Assembly (NCBI GenBank): GCA_964016985.1
Contig: OZ024828.1
Coordinates: forward strand, 81,390,033 to 81,454,032
Origin: Anodontia alba
Lineage: Eukaryota; Mollusca; Bivalvia; Lucinida; Lucinidae
Length of the DNA: 64,000 nt
Direction of reading: 5' to 3'
Shown: positions 1-24,632 of the stretch, piece by piece
How positions within the stretch are numbered: position 1 is the first letter of the stretch
Layout: the number at the start of each line of letters is the position of its first letter
The notes under the pieces: generated by a model
Database searches by the model: none
What the model was told of the DNA's origin: nothing
What the model saw: only the letters and a program-made list of their open reading frames with translations
Position numbers and translations under genes: made by a program

Positions 1-104
1 ATCTTTGTTTTGAGCAGAAATATGAAAAATATCAGACTTTTTGTCTGAAAACTTTTTTGTTAGTGAAATTTTCAGTATATTTGAACAGGCGTGCTTTCGT
101 AATG
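1..104 (+). mobile_element. MITE family A, 3' part (cut by window edge)
   Basis: This is the right half of the family A MITE. It starts inside the arm TTTGAGCAGAAATA and runs to the right terminus, which reads AGGCGTGCTTTCGTAATG. The left half lies outside the window. Short reading frames through it are not genes. Confidence 0.75.
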
Positions 105-913
105 ACTGGCAATATTTCTTGTCTTGCGATAAAGGACAGTTTGAGTTGTGTCTTCACAAAAATCTAACATTTTCTGATCAAGATTTAGCTCTCTTGTTGT
201 TTCTCAGCGGCAGAAATGAATCAAACTTAGAACATCTGAATGATACTGAAGAAAAAAAATCGCCGTCTTAGAATTTTCCTACTTCACTTTGAATTATAAC
301 ATCAATGGGTGAAAACCCAAACAAGTATCGGGTCTCCTGTTTATGATTTGAACCGCAAAGCCAGAAAACGTTACGTCTAGTCTAAACGCATGAAAGACAA
401 CACTAACAACTAAATGCATGTTGGCGCGCTTTATTTGGGGAAGATGAGCATTACACAGAAGGACGTTGAAACTCTTTGAACTGACAAGATTGACTATATG
501 ACATCGTCCTGTCCGTGAGCTTGGTAACCTATTTCGGGGAATGGGGAAAGATCGTACTCATTGCCGAGGTAGCCGCTGCCCAGCCCACAAAAACCAAACT
601 TTTTTTTTTTTTTTTTTTTTGTTTTGCCAAAAAATGGCTGTGATTTGCCACAATGCAGTATACCTATGGCAATGACGAGGTGGCAAATCAGCACCGCAAG
701 ATCCACGAATCAAAACACAATTTTGTGATGCTCACCGTACGAAAGCCGCGTAGAAACTGATAACTTTACACACAGAACTACCGATATTCACGTAATCACT
801 GACCATGACATTGCACAACTGAGCAATTCTATGCTAACAAACTTTGTTAACGCTTGCATCGCCAAGACAAATATTCAGATCTATACTTCGAAATGATCGG
901 AATGTTAATACTG
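105..913. other. No gene seen; unassigned sequence with a T tract
   Basis: I see no supported exon here. The stretch holds a T20 tract near 600 and sequence without a recognisable repeat boundary. The short open frames at 41-271 and 494-706 have no family resemblance, and the second runs through the homopolymer. Confidence 0.5.
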
Positions 914-1092
914 ACATGTGCTCCCAACGAAGACTCAAATCAGCCTGCGCATCCGCGCAGTCTGATTAGAGTCTTCGTTGTCCGCATGAAGAAACCTTGC
1001 ATCATTGGCCATCCATAAATGCGCCCAGTGAAGATTCACATCGGACTGCGCGGATGCGCAGGCTGATCTGAATCATCGCTGGGTGCACATGT
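914..1092. mobile_element. MITE family H (ACATGTGC...GCACATGT)
   Basis: The element is bounded by inverted ACATGTGC/GCACATGT ends. It contains two sub-palindromes built on GATCAGCCTGCGCATCCGCG-like arms, paired with AGACTC...GAGTCT. The same architecture recurs at 9577-9881, and more decayed at 44157-44280 and 58190-58400. Confidence 0.65.
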
Positions 1093-1612
1093 CAAATGTA
1101 CATATTTTCTGACATTACCAGCTCAAATTATGTCAAATGAATCAGAACATGATTCCGAAATTATTGAATCATTGCTGACTTGTGATTCAAAGTGAATCAG
1201 ACAGTTTTCAGATGTCAAGCATTTAGATGTCCTATGTTTTGGTGCATATCGGCTTAGAAACAACAAGTAAGCCAAAACGTGACAAAAATGTGCCACGTCG
1301 TGATAAAAAAAAAATGCTCTTTGGCCGTTCCGTCTAATCAATTTTTCAGTGCGCATGCCAGACCCCTTAGCGAGGCCACATGTATAGTTCTGTAGTTTAA
1401 GTTTCCCCTTCAGGGACACTGCTTACGTGAGTGAACAGAATAGGTTGTAGCGAGACTGCGTGGATGCGCAGGCTCGCCTGAACCTTTGCTGTTCTGACAG
1501 CTTTTTTTCCCATTGTGCGGATCAGAGGCATGGATTGTTTATTAATATGATAAAATTGCATGAATTGTTCATGAAGGCATACATCAGACTGCCCTACACT
1601 ACAAAACAATAG

Positions 1613-1860
1613 ATGGGCCTAGCCATGCGAGAACGTGTCTTCGGGCATATTTTGACAGCGATGGCCCAGACCAGCCTGCGCATCCGCACAGTCTTATCAG
1701 GGCCTTCACTGTCCGCTAACAGAATTATTGAATACTATAGAATGTATGAATTTAGAGCAAAGGCCCTTATGATATTTTGCGCATGTGCAGGATAAATCTG
1801 CGCATTCTGCACATGTTCGAATACACTTTTTCGCTAGACGCGATCCAAATGATATCTCAT
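1613..1860 (+). mobile_element. MITE family O
   Basis: The segment reads GGGCCTAGCCATGCGAG, then an inner hairpin on GATCAG/GCCTTCACTGTCCGC, then TGCGCATGTGCAGG and TTTTTCGCTAGACGCG. A second copy with the same order of modules lies at 44490-44965, where another MITE has inserted into it. Exact ends are uncertain. Confidence 0.55.
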
Positions 1861-2221
1861 GTGGCCAGATTTGTTGTTACCACACACAAAAGGGTCTTAG
1901 TGATTTGTCCGGTCAAAAAATGTACGTATCTAGAATTTTAACCCTACCAGGCAACTAAGTCACATAGTGGCAGCGCCATTCCGGTCAAAGATTCTGTCCA
2001 GACTTTTTAAATGCACGAGTTATATTAAACAAACTATGATTAAAAATTATTATGTCAAGCTACACACAAAAAGATCTTAGTGATTTGTCCGGTCAAAGAT
2101 TCTGACCAGACCTTTTCAAATGCACGAGTAATATTAAACAAACTATGGTTAAAAAATATTATTTCAAATCGCGCTTTCGAAACATAATGTTTTTAAAGTA
2201 GCTGAAACATGTTCCATGCAA

Positions 2222-2308
2222 ACTCACAACGTAGAAACAACGTCGTTACAACGTTGGTGCAACGTCGTGACGTTGCAGCGACGTTGTAACGACGTTGTGT
2301 GTATGTTG
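2222..2308. repeat. CAACGTCGTT-type imperfect palindrome
   Basis: Repeated ACAACGTCGTTACAACGTT words face their complements ACGTTGTAACGACGTTGT, making a strong hairpin of about 80 nt. A related palindrome lies at 11359-11460. It is probably the core of a small MITE. Confidence 0.5.
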
Positions 2309-2435
2309 GGTTTCTAAAATCACAACTCCGAAATATAACAGGCCTTTTTTATGTTTTATCCCGGTTGTTGTCTTATTGTTGTGTTTGATGGATCTTGTCT
2401 AGTATTGAGATCACCTTGTTGGGGAAGGGAGGGGT

Positions 2436-2652
2436 AGACTGCCTCCAGTCTCCAGTGACTAAATACTTTCTCTTAATCCTGTTTGATAATTCACTAAAAT
2501 AAAACAAAAAAAATATCATGATTATAAAGGCTGGTCGTGACCAGCCTTTATAGTCATAATATTACTTTGGTTTTATTTTAGTGGATTAATAAAAAAAAAA
2601 AAAAAAGGTTATAAGAAAACAATATTTAGTCACTGGAGACTGGAGCCAGTCT
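2436..2652. mobile_element. MITE family K, near-perfect foldback
   Basis: The two ends are long inverted repeats (AGACTGCCTCCAGTCTCCAG and its complement near 2630-2652). The arms continue inward to a centre at about 2538, where AAGGCTGGTCGTGACCAGCCTT folds back. The whole 217-bp unit is nearly a single hairpin. It appears once in the window. Confidence 0.7.
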
Positions 2653-2768
2653 AGGGAAGAGGCAGCTGGTTGCTTTGCTTTTCTTTGTTTTGTGGCTTGT
2701 GTGTACAGTCTATCATGGTTTGATTGCTCTTCCTCTTGATATCATTGGTTGGCTCTGATCTTTGTATA

Positions 2769-3053
2769 CATCACGAAAACATGCCTAAATAATTTTGACC
2801 CCCTTAAACCTTTAAACCCACTTTTAATATAGAAAAACTGGGGTTTACATGAGTATACATTATTTTCTTATTTCTGCTCAAAACATAAATTGTGGATACT
2901 CGTTAGAACCGCCTCATCGAGGCGGTTCTAACGAGCACCCACAATCTATGTTTTGAGCAGAAATAAAAATATCAGATTTTTTTTTTATCTGAAACTTTTC
3001 ATTTTTTGATGGTAAAATTTTCAATATATTTGAATAGGCTTGTTTTCGTAATG
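2769..3053 (+). mobile_element. MITE family A, complete
   Basis: A complete ~285-bp copy. The left terminus is CATCACGAAAACATGCC, followed by a GGGGTTTACA module. The central palindrome is GTACTCGTTAGAACCGCCTC and its complement, and the right terminus is GGCTTGTTTTCGTAATG. The termini are inverted repeats of about 20 bp. Confidence 0.8.
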
Positions 3054-3325
3054 AATACCAGGACATCTTCTGTACTGTTTTTCAGTTAAAAAGAAATTCC
3101 CCACCCCCTAATATCAACCCTACCCAACGTTTCACTTGTTTCGAAATCATGTTTCTGATCCAGTTGAACGCATTAAAACAATTGTTTCAGATTCGGGTAA
3201 AAGAAAGACACCCCATGCTGGCGTCGCTGAGCCTTCACAAAGTTAGATTTGCGTCCCTTGAATAAATAGGTAGACTGCGTAGTCGAAGGGAGGTGATCTT
3301 CAGATAGCATTCTTCTTACTTCTTT

Positions 3326-3328
<3 letters not shown>

Positions 3329-3385
<57 letters not shown>
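3329..3385. repeat. (CT)n microsatellite
   Basis: An uninterrupted CT dinucleotide tract of about 57 bp. It lies 114 bp from a second, longer CT tract. Confidence 0.95.
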
Positions 3386-3387
<2 letters not shown>

Positions 3388-3495
3388 CTAATAACGGTCC
3401 AGTATAGATTTAAGTAGAAAGCAAGCTGGGTCGAGATCTGCCAGGTTTGTACTTCGTCTGTCCTTCCGTCTGTCCGAAATCTTGTCCAGAACTTT

Positions 3496-3498
<3 letters not shown>

Positions 3499-3576
<78 letters not shown>
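3499..3576. repeat. (CT)n microsatellite
   Basis: An uninterrupted CT tract of about 78 bp. It makes artificial Ser/Leu or Arg/Glu open frames on both strands, which are not genes. Confidence 0.95.
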
Positions 3577-3580
<4 letters not shown>

Positions 3581-3854
3581 CTGCTGCAGCACCACTGAGC
3601 CCTGTAATCCTATGCCCTCCGCTTCAGCAGGCCGGCGGTCGGAACTGAAAAAGGTACTCATGTCATATATCGGCAATGAAAACTCAGATCCTACTGCGCG
3701 CCCGTCCATACTTATACCTCGCTGACCACCAACTGAATCAGGACAAAAGAAAAGGTTTTTTTGTTGTTGTTTTTTTCATGAGCAGTTCAGTTAAGCTGCA
3801 TGAAGAGAATGGGTTAGGATCATTCTACGCTCCAGTACACTCATCAGGATCTTT

Positions 3855-3936
3855 TCTCAAAGCGGACAACAAACGCCCTGATCAGACAGTGCAGATGCGC
3901 AGTCTTATCAGGGCGTTTGTTGTTCGCATATGTGAA
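3855..3936. repeat. Palindromic repeat (GCGGACAACAAACGCCCTGA)
   Basis: GCGGACAACAAACGCCCTGA faces TCAGGGCGTTTGTTGTTCGC across a short GC-rich loop with GCAGATGCGCAG. It is a MITE core. A decayed relative lies at 4570-4640. Confidence 0.6.
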
Positions 3937-4824
3937 CAGAAATTGTATATTCAGTCACAATTAAAAACACCTAACCACTACGTGTACCATCTGATATCAT
4001 TTTTAAGCTTTAGCACCCGGGCTTTGGCACTCTATATGCCATGCTGAAAACTAAGAATATTTCGCTTATTAATTACGTAAAATAAGAACTAACATTTCAT
4101 TCAAATTATCTACAAAGAAGACAAAATATCAAACAAGTCTTCAAATTATCTACAATGAAATTTCAAGTCTTATTTTTTATGAATATTAAAAAAATGTATT
4201 TCAAGTATTGTACATGTAAATGCTGCTTGCTTTTATGTATAATCAGCAATCTAAAACTAAAAACTTAGAACTTTGGAATCTCTCTAATGTGCTTGTACAA
4301 GTAAGGCTCCACCCCCTCAAGTTTTTTTTTTTTTTTTTTTTTCAGTGTTTGGTTTAATAAACAGAAGGTATCATAGATCGTTCTGACGTTTTAAATACAG
4401 TCATAAAAAGGAATTATTCAGTTATTTAGATTCAGGCTATCCCTCTAATTCGCCACTCTATACAGTAAAAAGGGGAGGGGATCAGGTGGTCAAAATTATT
4501 TATACGTCACGTTATCAGGACCTTTGCTGTCCATTGATACCTCCTACATTATCCAGCGATTTTGTAGGCGGACAACAAAAGCTTTGATGAGACTGCGTGA
4601 ATGTACAGGCTGATCCAGACCTTCGTTGTTCGCATACGTGATAAGGTATTTTTTTCGTATGACGCGTTTCAGTTATTGAATAATTATAATTTCTTAGATA
4701 AATAAGTTGTTTTAAACTTGATTTCTGATCCGATCAGACGGTAACACCTGTAAACAGTTACAGTTGCGCTTTGGAAAATGTACAGGTAAGAACATTTTCA
4801 AGGGTGTACTTATAACACATGTAC

Positions 4825-5352
4825 TTAACCCTCAAACTGCCAGTCACAACAATTGTCTAGCCGGCCTCGGTGGCTCAGTTGGATGCGCCGTCCGACTGGA
4901 GACCAGGAGGTCGCGAGTTCAACCCCCGCCGAGGTCGGTAATATTCTTTCGTGGAGATTGATCATGAAATATTTTCAGTTGTCAGTTTCTGGCGAAAGAA
5001 TGTTCACAATACTGGTTAACCGCTTCGAGGACTAAGCCTGCCCAGTAAACGTGTGATTAGGTCAACTGACCGAGTTCGACATGACCCGATTGCGTTGACT
5101 GGGCCGTAAAACCTCAACACAAACAAAACAAACAACGATTGTCGTCTGCTTTGTCATCTGCATGTGATTTTAAATGTCATTTTTGCAACCAGTGTGGACC
5201 CAAATCAGACTGCTCCTTTAGGAGCAGTCTGATCAGGGTCCACACTGTTTGCCTGTATGCAAAAATAGGTTTGAAAAGTTTGCAAGAATATTCAGCAGAT
5301 ATAAACAGACGACATTTTCAGATGCAGGTTTTCTTGGCATTTTAAGGGTTAA
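4825..5352 (+). mobile_element. MITE family F (TTAA-flanked), interrupted by a SINE
   Basis: The ends read TTAACCCTCAAACTGCCAG and TTGGCATTTTAAGGGTTAA, so TTAA is present at both ends as in piggyBac-type insertion. The core is the hairpin of AGACTGCTCC and its complement. A tRNA-headed SINE (4858-5134) has inserted inside it, so the MITE is the older of the two. Confidence 0.75.
4858..5134 (+). mobile_element. tRNA-derived SINE with target-site duplication
   Basis: The head folds like a tRNA: GGCCTCGG pairs with CCGAGGTC, an A-box-like TGGCTCAGTTGG is present, and the B-box-like stretch is GGTCGCGAGTTCAACCC. The body has CATGAAATATTTTC and GACTGGGCCGTAAAACC. The tail is CAACACAAACAAAACAAAC. 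Flanking duplications are ACAATTGTC at 4849-4857 and ACGATTGTC at 5135-5143. Other copies are at 9248, 30709, 36084/38005 and 46902. Confidence 0.85.
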
Positions 5353-6171
5353 GAGATATACGTACTTTCAAATGAGGTAACTCTGTCTGAATTGATTTTG
5401 TCCCTTTCTAAAAATGGGTTTGGGATGCATGACGGTAAAGTATGAAACTAATTTATCAATAAATGCATATAAATTACTTTAAAAAAAAAATATTAGAAAT
5501 GTCCGCATCTAAACAAACCACCACCAGGAACAACAACAATGAAACAAATCCACAAATTTATGTCCCCTGTCCAAAAATCCTCCAAACAAGACCAAGTCAA
5601 ACAAACAAACAAACAAAATAAATAATAAAAAATAAAAACGAAAAAGTGCATAAAAAACTGATGAAAATACCAAAGTCTCATTCACATCTTTAGGCCATGT
5701 TCAGCGCATCTGCCGCCGACAGTTCCATTCGACCAGTCAAAAAGTCTATAGAAGTTGTACGCACACAAGCTTTAAACCTCAGATACTAACAAACACTAAA
5801 TCTTTAATAATAATAATAATAATAAAAATAATAATAATAATAATAAAACAACAGAAATAAAGTGGAGACAATTTGCATGAAGTGTCAAATCCTGTCTATT
5901 GGGAACAATAAGAAAAATATCACCAATTTGTATTTTGCTGAATTAGCCTAGGGAGTGGTAAAGGTTAATAGTCATTCTTTAGTTTAGATGACATTGCAAC
6001 TATTTCTCATCAGCTCATCCCTTTTTCAACAACACATTGGGAGTTCAGGCGCGTCTACTTCTTGATATCGTCTTCCGACTTTGTCCTCGGGCTATGTCTT
6101 CTATTTGAAACTTCGAGTGTACCATGCAGAACTGCCTTGGACATGCCCGAGGAACATGAGAAGTGAACAAA

Positions 6172-6405
6172 GAACCCATTTATGCCTAGCGCCCCAAATA
6201 AGGGACATTGGCAAACAGTGTAGACCCAGATCAGACGCGCAGCACGCGGCGTCTGATCAGAGTCTACACTGTTTGAATTAAACACAAAGATATTTCTATA
6301 AAGACATGGTAGTAATAAGACCTAACCAGACACCCTGGCCTTCTATTGGAAATAGATCGGTCCAAAGCGGTAAGGTAGAAGAGTCGATTCGGCATAAATG
6401 TTGGC
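6172..6405. mobile_element. MITE family R inside the foldback spacer
   Basis: The segment is bounded by AACCCATTTATGCC and GGCATAAATG. Its hairpin core is GTGTAGACCCAGATCAGACG with its complement. Related copies lie at 21487-21716 and 24438-24632, where TTAACCC termini are clearer. Confidence 0.55.
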
Positions 6406-6444
6406 AGTAAATGAAATTGTAAATACCTTGGGTATTACAATGAT

Positions 6445-6838
6445 GATGATGATGAGTTTAGGTTTAATGACGCATCAACCCATGAGGGTCATTCGCGTCA
6501 AAATGATGTACTAACCCGGTTTTGTAATGAAACGTCTATAATGATTGATTGATTGTATTGGGGTTTAACGACACGTCAACCCTTGAGGGTCATTTTGTGT
6601 CGTCTCCCCGAGAAACGGAGAAAAGAGATAGAAGAGATAATATAGGAGATGAAAGAGAGGGACAGGAAAGAAAGAGGAACAGGAATGAAAGCGAAGAAAC
6701 AGAAGAAATAAAAACATTCCCCTTACCTGCTACAAGGATAGCAGGCCTTGCCCAACTGTAAGCCAATATCAATTGGACGCCCCGGTGACGTAAGATACAC
6801 GACACCTTCGTACCACCCGACCACCCCCTGGGTATTAC
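6445..6838 (-). mobile_element. SINE-like element (TTTAACGACACGTCAACCC type)
   Basis: Two partial units start at GGTTTAATGACGCATCAACC and GGTTTAACGACACGTCAACC. The second continues to a GGACGCCCCGGTGACG...GACCACCCC tail. The tail module recurs alone at 61365-61415. I read it as a SINE in minus orientation. Its tRNA-like head is weak. Confidence 0.45.
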
Positions 6839-7219
6839 AATATCCGCCCACTTATCTGTGTTTATGAGGTCATTATGTGAACCAGTGGCATGGGCCAGTA
6901 ATTTGTTGTCCCGGACCCTTGAGGGCCATGAAATAACGGGACTTTTCACTTTTCAATTTGCAAAGCCCTTCTAAAGGTCCTGCACAGCGGGGCCAAGTTA
7001 ATGTAAAATCCTTGCTAAAAGCCCCTGTCCCTGTGGGGATGACAATTATGAAGAACAGCAAATGAATTAGACCACTTAAATAAACTTTCTGAAATTGCAA
7101 TAGTTTCAGCTTACTTTCGATTTGGCTCCTGCCCGCCATTGTGAAGAAACGGAATCTCGGTTCTCGGGAGTACATTGTGAAAAAGGTAGATCTCAGCCCA
7201 CGTTTAAGTGGTAACAATT

Positions 7220-7471
7220 AGTCACGAATTATGCAAGAATATTGTATCTAAGTACTTTAAAGAAATATATGTTTTGGATATTTGTTAGAATCGCCTCAGT
7301 GAGGCGATTATAACAAATATCCAAAACATATGTTTTATGAGGAAATCAGAACAAAACAAGACCTTTTTACATATCAATCTGTTCATTAAATATTGTGTAC
7401 AACAGCAAATTAATTTTAATGGCGACACCTTTTGGAACAAAATCTTTCGTTGTAACGAGGGTTCACTGCAT
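7220..7471 (-). mobile_element. MITE family C, truncated
   Basis: The palindrome GGATATTTGTTAGAATCGCC with its complement is followed by the family C body and the terminus TGTAACGAGGGTTCACTGCA. The opposite terminus is missing. It sits in the spacer of the foldback element. Confidence 0.65.
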
Positions 7472-7934
7472 TTGGTTTCCTGCAAACCAATTCCCCTCTT
7501 AAAAGGGGTCCACTCTAAAATGCAAGAATTGGCTCTCTTTACTCTTTTGCAGAAACTTCTTTTAAGAATGGTGGCAAAAAAAAGTTTGACAGAGTTGTCT
7601 CCCCTGAACGCGTAAGATATTTAGATTTACTTGGCCCCGCTGTACATGATCTTTAGCATGGTACACTCGAAGTTTCGAATAGAAGAGATAGCCCGAAGAC
7701 AAAGTCGGAAGACGATATCAAGAAGTAGACGCGCCTGAAATCCCAAAGTGTTGTTGAAAAAGGGATGAGCTGATGAGAAATAGTTACAATGTCATCTAAA
7801 CTAAAGAATGACTATTAACCTTTACCACTCCCTAGACTAATTCAGCAAAATACAAATTAGTAATATTTTTCTTATTGTTCCCAATAAACGGGATTTGACA
7901 TTTCATGCAAATTGTCTCCATTTTCTTTTTATTG

Positions 7935-7985
<51 letters not shown>

Positions 7986-8154
7986 ATATTTAGTGTCAGT
8001 AAGTATCTGAGGTTTAAAGCTTGTGTGCGCACAACTTCTACAAGCCTTTTTGACTTGTCGAATGGAACTGTCGACGGCAGATGCGCTGAACATGGCCTAA
8101 AGATGTGAATGTGACGTTGGTAGTTTCATCAGTTTTTAATACACTTTATCGTTG

Positions 8155-8265
8155 TTGTTTTTTTGTTGTTGTTTTTTTTTGTTGTTGTTGTTGTTGTTGT
8201 TTTGTTGTTATTGTTGTTGTTGTTTTTTTTTTTGTTTGTTTGTTTTTTTGTTTGTTTGTTTGACT
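8155..8265. repeat. (GTT)n/(GTTT)n low-complexity tract
   Basis: A G/T-only stretch of TTG and TTTG repeats within the right arm of the foldback element. The left arm has the complementary CAAACAAAC stretch at 5590-5620. Confidence 0.85.
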
Positions 8266-8631
8266 TGGTCTAGTTTGGAGGATTTTTAGACAGGGACATT
8301 AATTTGTGGATTTGTTTCGTTGTTGTTGTTATTGGTTTGTTTAGATGCGGATATTTCCAATATTGTTTTTAAAGTAATTTATATGTGTTTTTTGATAAAT
8401 CATTTTCATATTTACTTTTTTACATTTTTTTTACTTAACAACAGCACTTACTGATTATGAAGTGTCAACCGTTTTCACGGCGTTACTCTCTTCCAACCCG
8501 TTAATTGCTTATTTAGGCCAAACAAATATATATGTGTCATGCTAAGGTTACCTGCTCTTACCCTAGTCTCCTAGTGTAATCTAGCAATCTGTTTTCATCT
8601 ATTCTCAAAAACAGCCAAATTTAGGCAATGC

Positions 8632-8917
8632 CAACACGAAAACATACCTATATAATTTTGACCCCCTTAAACCCCACTTTTATATAGTAAAACTGGGGTT
8701 TACAGTCGTATACATTATTTTGCTTATTTCTGCTCAAAAACATAGATTGTGTGTACTCGTTAGAACCGCCTCGTTCTAACGAGTATCATTATTCACAATC
8801 TATGTTTTTTAGCAGAAATATGAAAAATACTCGTATATAATTTTTTTTTTTTCTGAAAATTTTTAGATTTTGTTGGTGAAATTTTCAATATATTTGAATA
8901 GGCGTGTTTTCGTAATG
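8632..8917 (+). mobile_element. MITE family A
   Basis: The left end is CACGAAAACATACC and the right end is AGGCGTGTTTTCGTAATG. The central palindrome has a deletion: one GCCTC arm flows directly into TTCTAACGAG. Confidence 0.75.
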
Positions 8918-9009
8918 CGGACAAATATATCTGAGCAATAAATGTAGACCCAGATCAAACTTTTGAGAAGTTTGACCAGGGTCTACACCGATTGTCATTA
9001 ATTCAGCAC

Positions 9010-9223
9010 TGTAACCCTTTCGGCCCGGAAGACCTAAACAGATATACGTATATGCAAACAGCGTAGGTCCGGATGAGACGTGTCACGAGCCGTCTCATCA
9101 GGATCCACACTGTTCGCCATTTTGTTCTAGATTTCTGATTAATATCCCTATTTACAACAATGGACATGTCTAAATTCAATGATAGAAGATTCCACTACAG
9201 AATCTCAGAGATGAAAGGGTGAA
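9010..9223. mobile_element. MITE family E, degenerate ends
   Basis: The segment runs from GTAACCCTTTCGG to GATGAAAGGGTG. The hairpin core is GATGAGACGTGTCACGAGCC with its complement and the outer words GCAAACAG/CTGTTCGCC. It is the same family as 18042-18232 and 26835-27043. Confidence 0.6.
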
Positions 9224-9247
9224 GAACATTACCTGGCTGTCAGATGG

Positions 9248-9530
9248 TTGTGTTGAGGTTTTACGGCCCAGTCAACCCATTAGGGTCATGATGAGCGCGG
9301 TCAGTTTACCTAACCACACTTTTTCCTAGGCAGTCTTAGTCCTCTAGGCGGTTAACCAGTACTAGTGCATTTTCTTTCGCCCATCTATAATCAGCGGAAG
9401 GGAGAGAATGGCAGTAGAAAATATTTCAAGATCGATCTCCACGAAAGAATGTTGCCGAATCCGGCGAGTATCGAACCCGCGATCTCCTAATCACCAGTCG
9501 GACACGCATCCGACTGAGCCGTCGGCTGGC
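9248..9530 (-). mobile_element. tRNA-derived SINE
   Basis: A minus-strand copy of the SINE seen at 4858. The tail complement GTTGTGTTGAGGTTTTACGG comes first, and the tRNA-like head ends at the GACTGAGCCGTCGGCTGG complement near 9530. Confidence 0.8.
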
Positions 9531-9576
9531 AGTCAAATTGACTTGTTCAAGTTTTAGGATAAGTACGTTAGAGTTT

Positions 9577-9881
9577 GAATATTTAGGTTAACTGCCGTAA
9601 ACTGCCATATAAAATGAGCCGAGGCACAGCATTTCCTACAAGATTGCATGTGCGCCCAGCGAAGACTCAGATCAGCCTGCGCGTCCTGCGCGTCTAAGCA
9701 GGGCAACCTGTGGGTGGCCAATGATCCAAAGCATCCTCAGGTAGACAGCGAAGACTCTGATCAGCCTGCGCAGATGCGCAGGCTGATCTGAGTTTTCGCT
9801 GGGCGCACATGCAATCTTGTAGGAAATGCTGTGTCTTTGCTCATTTTATATGGAGGTATACGGCAGTTACCCTAAATATTC
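9577..9881. mobile_element. MITE family H, complete with long inverted ends
   Basis: The termini are inverted copies: GAATATTTAGGTTAACTGCC at the left, and its complement with one or two changes ending near 9881. Inside them, AAGATTGCATGTGCGCCCAG faces its complement, and the two hairpins of family H lie within. The 305-bp element ends 380 bp upstream of the gene 1 start codon. Confidence 0.7.
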
Positions 9882-10149
9882 AATCTCAGATGGCTCAATA
9901 AAAAAAATACCCACTTTATCTTTCTAATAATTTTATGACATGTTACCATAAGATACATATTTATTTCATTCGGTATCCAAGGATCTTCAGCTGGATAGGA
10001 AGAGTGTTATAAGCCTGAGCGGTTGCGCAGGCTGATCTGAGTCTTCGGTGGTAGCATATTCAAGATTGTAGGAAAGACTGTGCCCGGCTCAAAATGTAAA
10101 AACAATATTCACCTTTCCTTCCTATAAACATTACCCTTAAACACATATC

Positions 10150-10261
10150 TATTTTATTTGGCCTTATTGGTCGATTGGGTAGAACATATATTGTATACGG
10201 CAAAGACACTGGATAAAATAGTGACTCAAGCTCTTCGAGGATTAGAACAGAGAGAAAAAAA
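10150..10261 (+). promoter_or_regulatory. Gene 1 5' flank and probable 5' UTR
   Basis: This is the AT-rich stretch upstream of the start codon. CATATATTGTATAC near 10187 is a possible TATA-like element, about 75 bp before the ATG. No upstream acceptor site was needed to explain the start. It is a weak call without transcript data. Confidence 0.3.
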
Positions 10262-23874
<13,613 letters not shown>

Positions 23875-24355
23875 TCGGGAGTACCAATGTTTCTGGAGTG
23901 TATGGTAGCACAGAGCTGACATAGATATAACAGAAAATACACTATTTACCCTAAAATATTCTAGCAGACATGTATGAGTGAACAGTGTGGCATGGGGGAT
24001 TTTCAGTAACCAGCTTGTCATCTTTACCTATGCGAATCGCTGCAGAGAAATGCATTATTTCTTAAAGCGCAAGGTAAAAATGTCGCAGTCGACATTTTAA
24101 TTTATTATTATTTTTTCAGAGAAAAAAAACATAGCAGATGATTCACATGACTATAAAGCCTTGCTTTCTCTGAAAAATTCCGCCCTCCAAAAGAAAATCG
24201 GCTGCTGTGTGATTAACCCTTTAAGGTTTAGAATTATAACAAATGTTTAAACACGACGATAATTTCACTGAGCTACGTATATACTGTTTGTTGGCGGCTT
24301 GGAATTATTGTTTCAGGAATACGCTAGTGATTCTACTATATAATTCTAAACTAAT

Positions 24356-24361
24356 AATAAA
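24356..24361 (+). terminator. Candidate polyadenylation signal of gene 1
   Basis: AATAAA lies about 480 bp after the gene 1 stop codon, in AT-rich sequence. No earlier AATAAA was noticed between 23875 and this site. Confidence 0.35.
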
Positions 24362-24437
24362 GTTGTCCTTTTTTTTCCGAGTGTTTATCACTTCTATCGA
24401 AACGTGCAGATATATTGTATATTTTGACAAATTTTAT

Positions 24438-24632
24438 TTTAACCCATTTAAGCCTAATGGACTTTGCCATCCTTAAACATTCGGCGAGTCCATTTGTTAT
24501 TTAAGGGGTGTCTCAGTTTTTTCTTTTTTTTTTTTCTGTTCTATTTGTAATTGAAATTCCTGTAAGCAAACTGTGAAGACCATGATCAGACGCAGCATAT
24601 TACAAAAGGGGCGTCATGCTTAAATGGGTTAA
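24438..24632. mobile_element. MITE family R (TTAA-flanked)
   Basis: The ends TTAACCCATTTAAGCC and GCTTAAATGGGTTAA are inverted with TTAA outside. The inner hairpin is mostly lost. Confidence 0.65.

Larger units (their letters stand above)
5450..8400. mobile_element. Foldback element with ~700-bp inverted arms
   Basis: The sequence from about 5450 to 6128 is repeated in inverse orientation from about 7655 to 8400. In the inner 185 bp that I aligned by eye I saw about 8 differences, roughly 96% identity. Each arm contains its own trinucleotide tract, (AAT)n at 5806-5845 and (ATT)n at 7937-7984, at the corresponding place. The ~1.5-kb middle carries a TTAA-family MITE core, a SINE-like segment and a family C MITE, but no transposase that I can recognise. 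Confidence 0.8.

Noticed and set aside
41..271. 76-residue frame at the window start
   Set aside because: Its first part lies in a family A MITE terminus and nothing in it is recognisable.
3410..3725. Open frames on both strands with long Ser/Leu or Arg/Glu runs
   Set aside because: They come from the (CT)n tracts.
4861..4936. Possible tRNA gene with paired acceptor stem
   Set aside because: The same tRNA-like head is followed by the same body and A-rich tail in five or more places with target duplications, so it is a SINE head.
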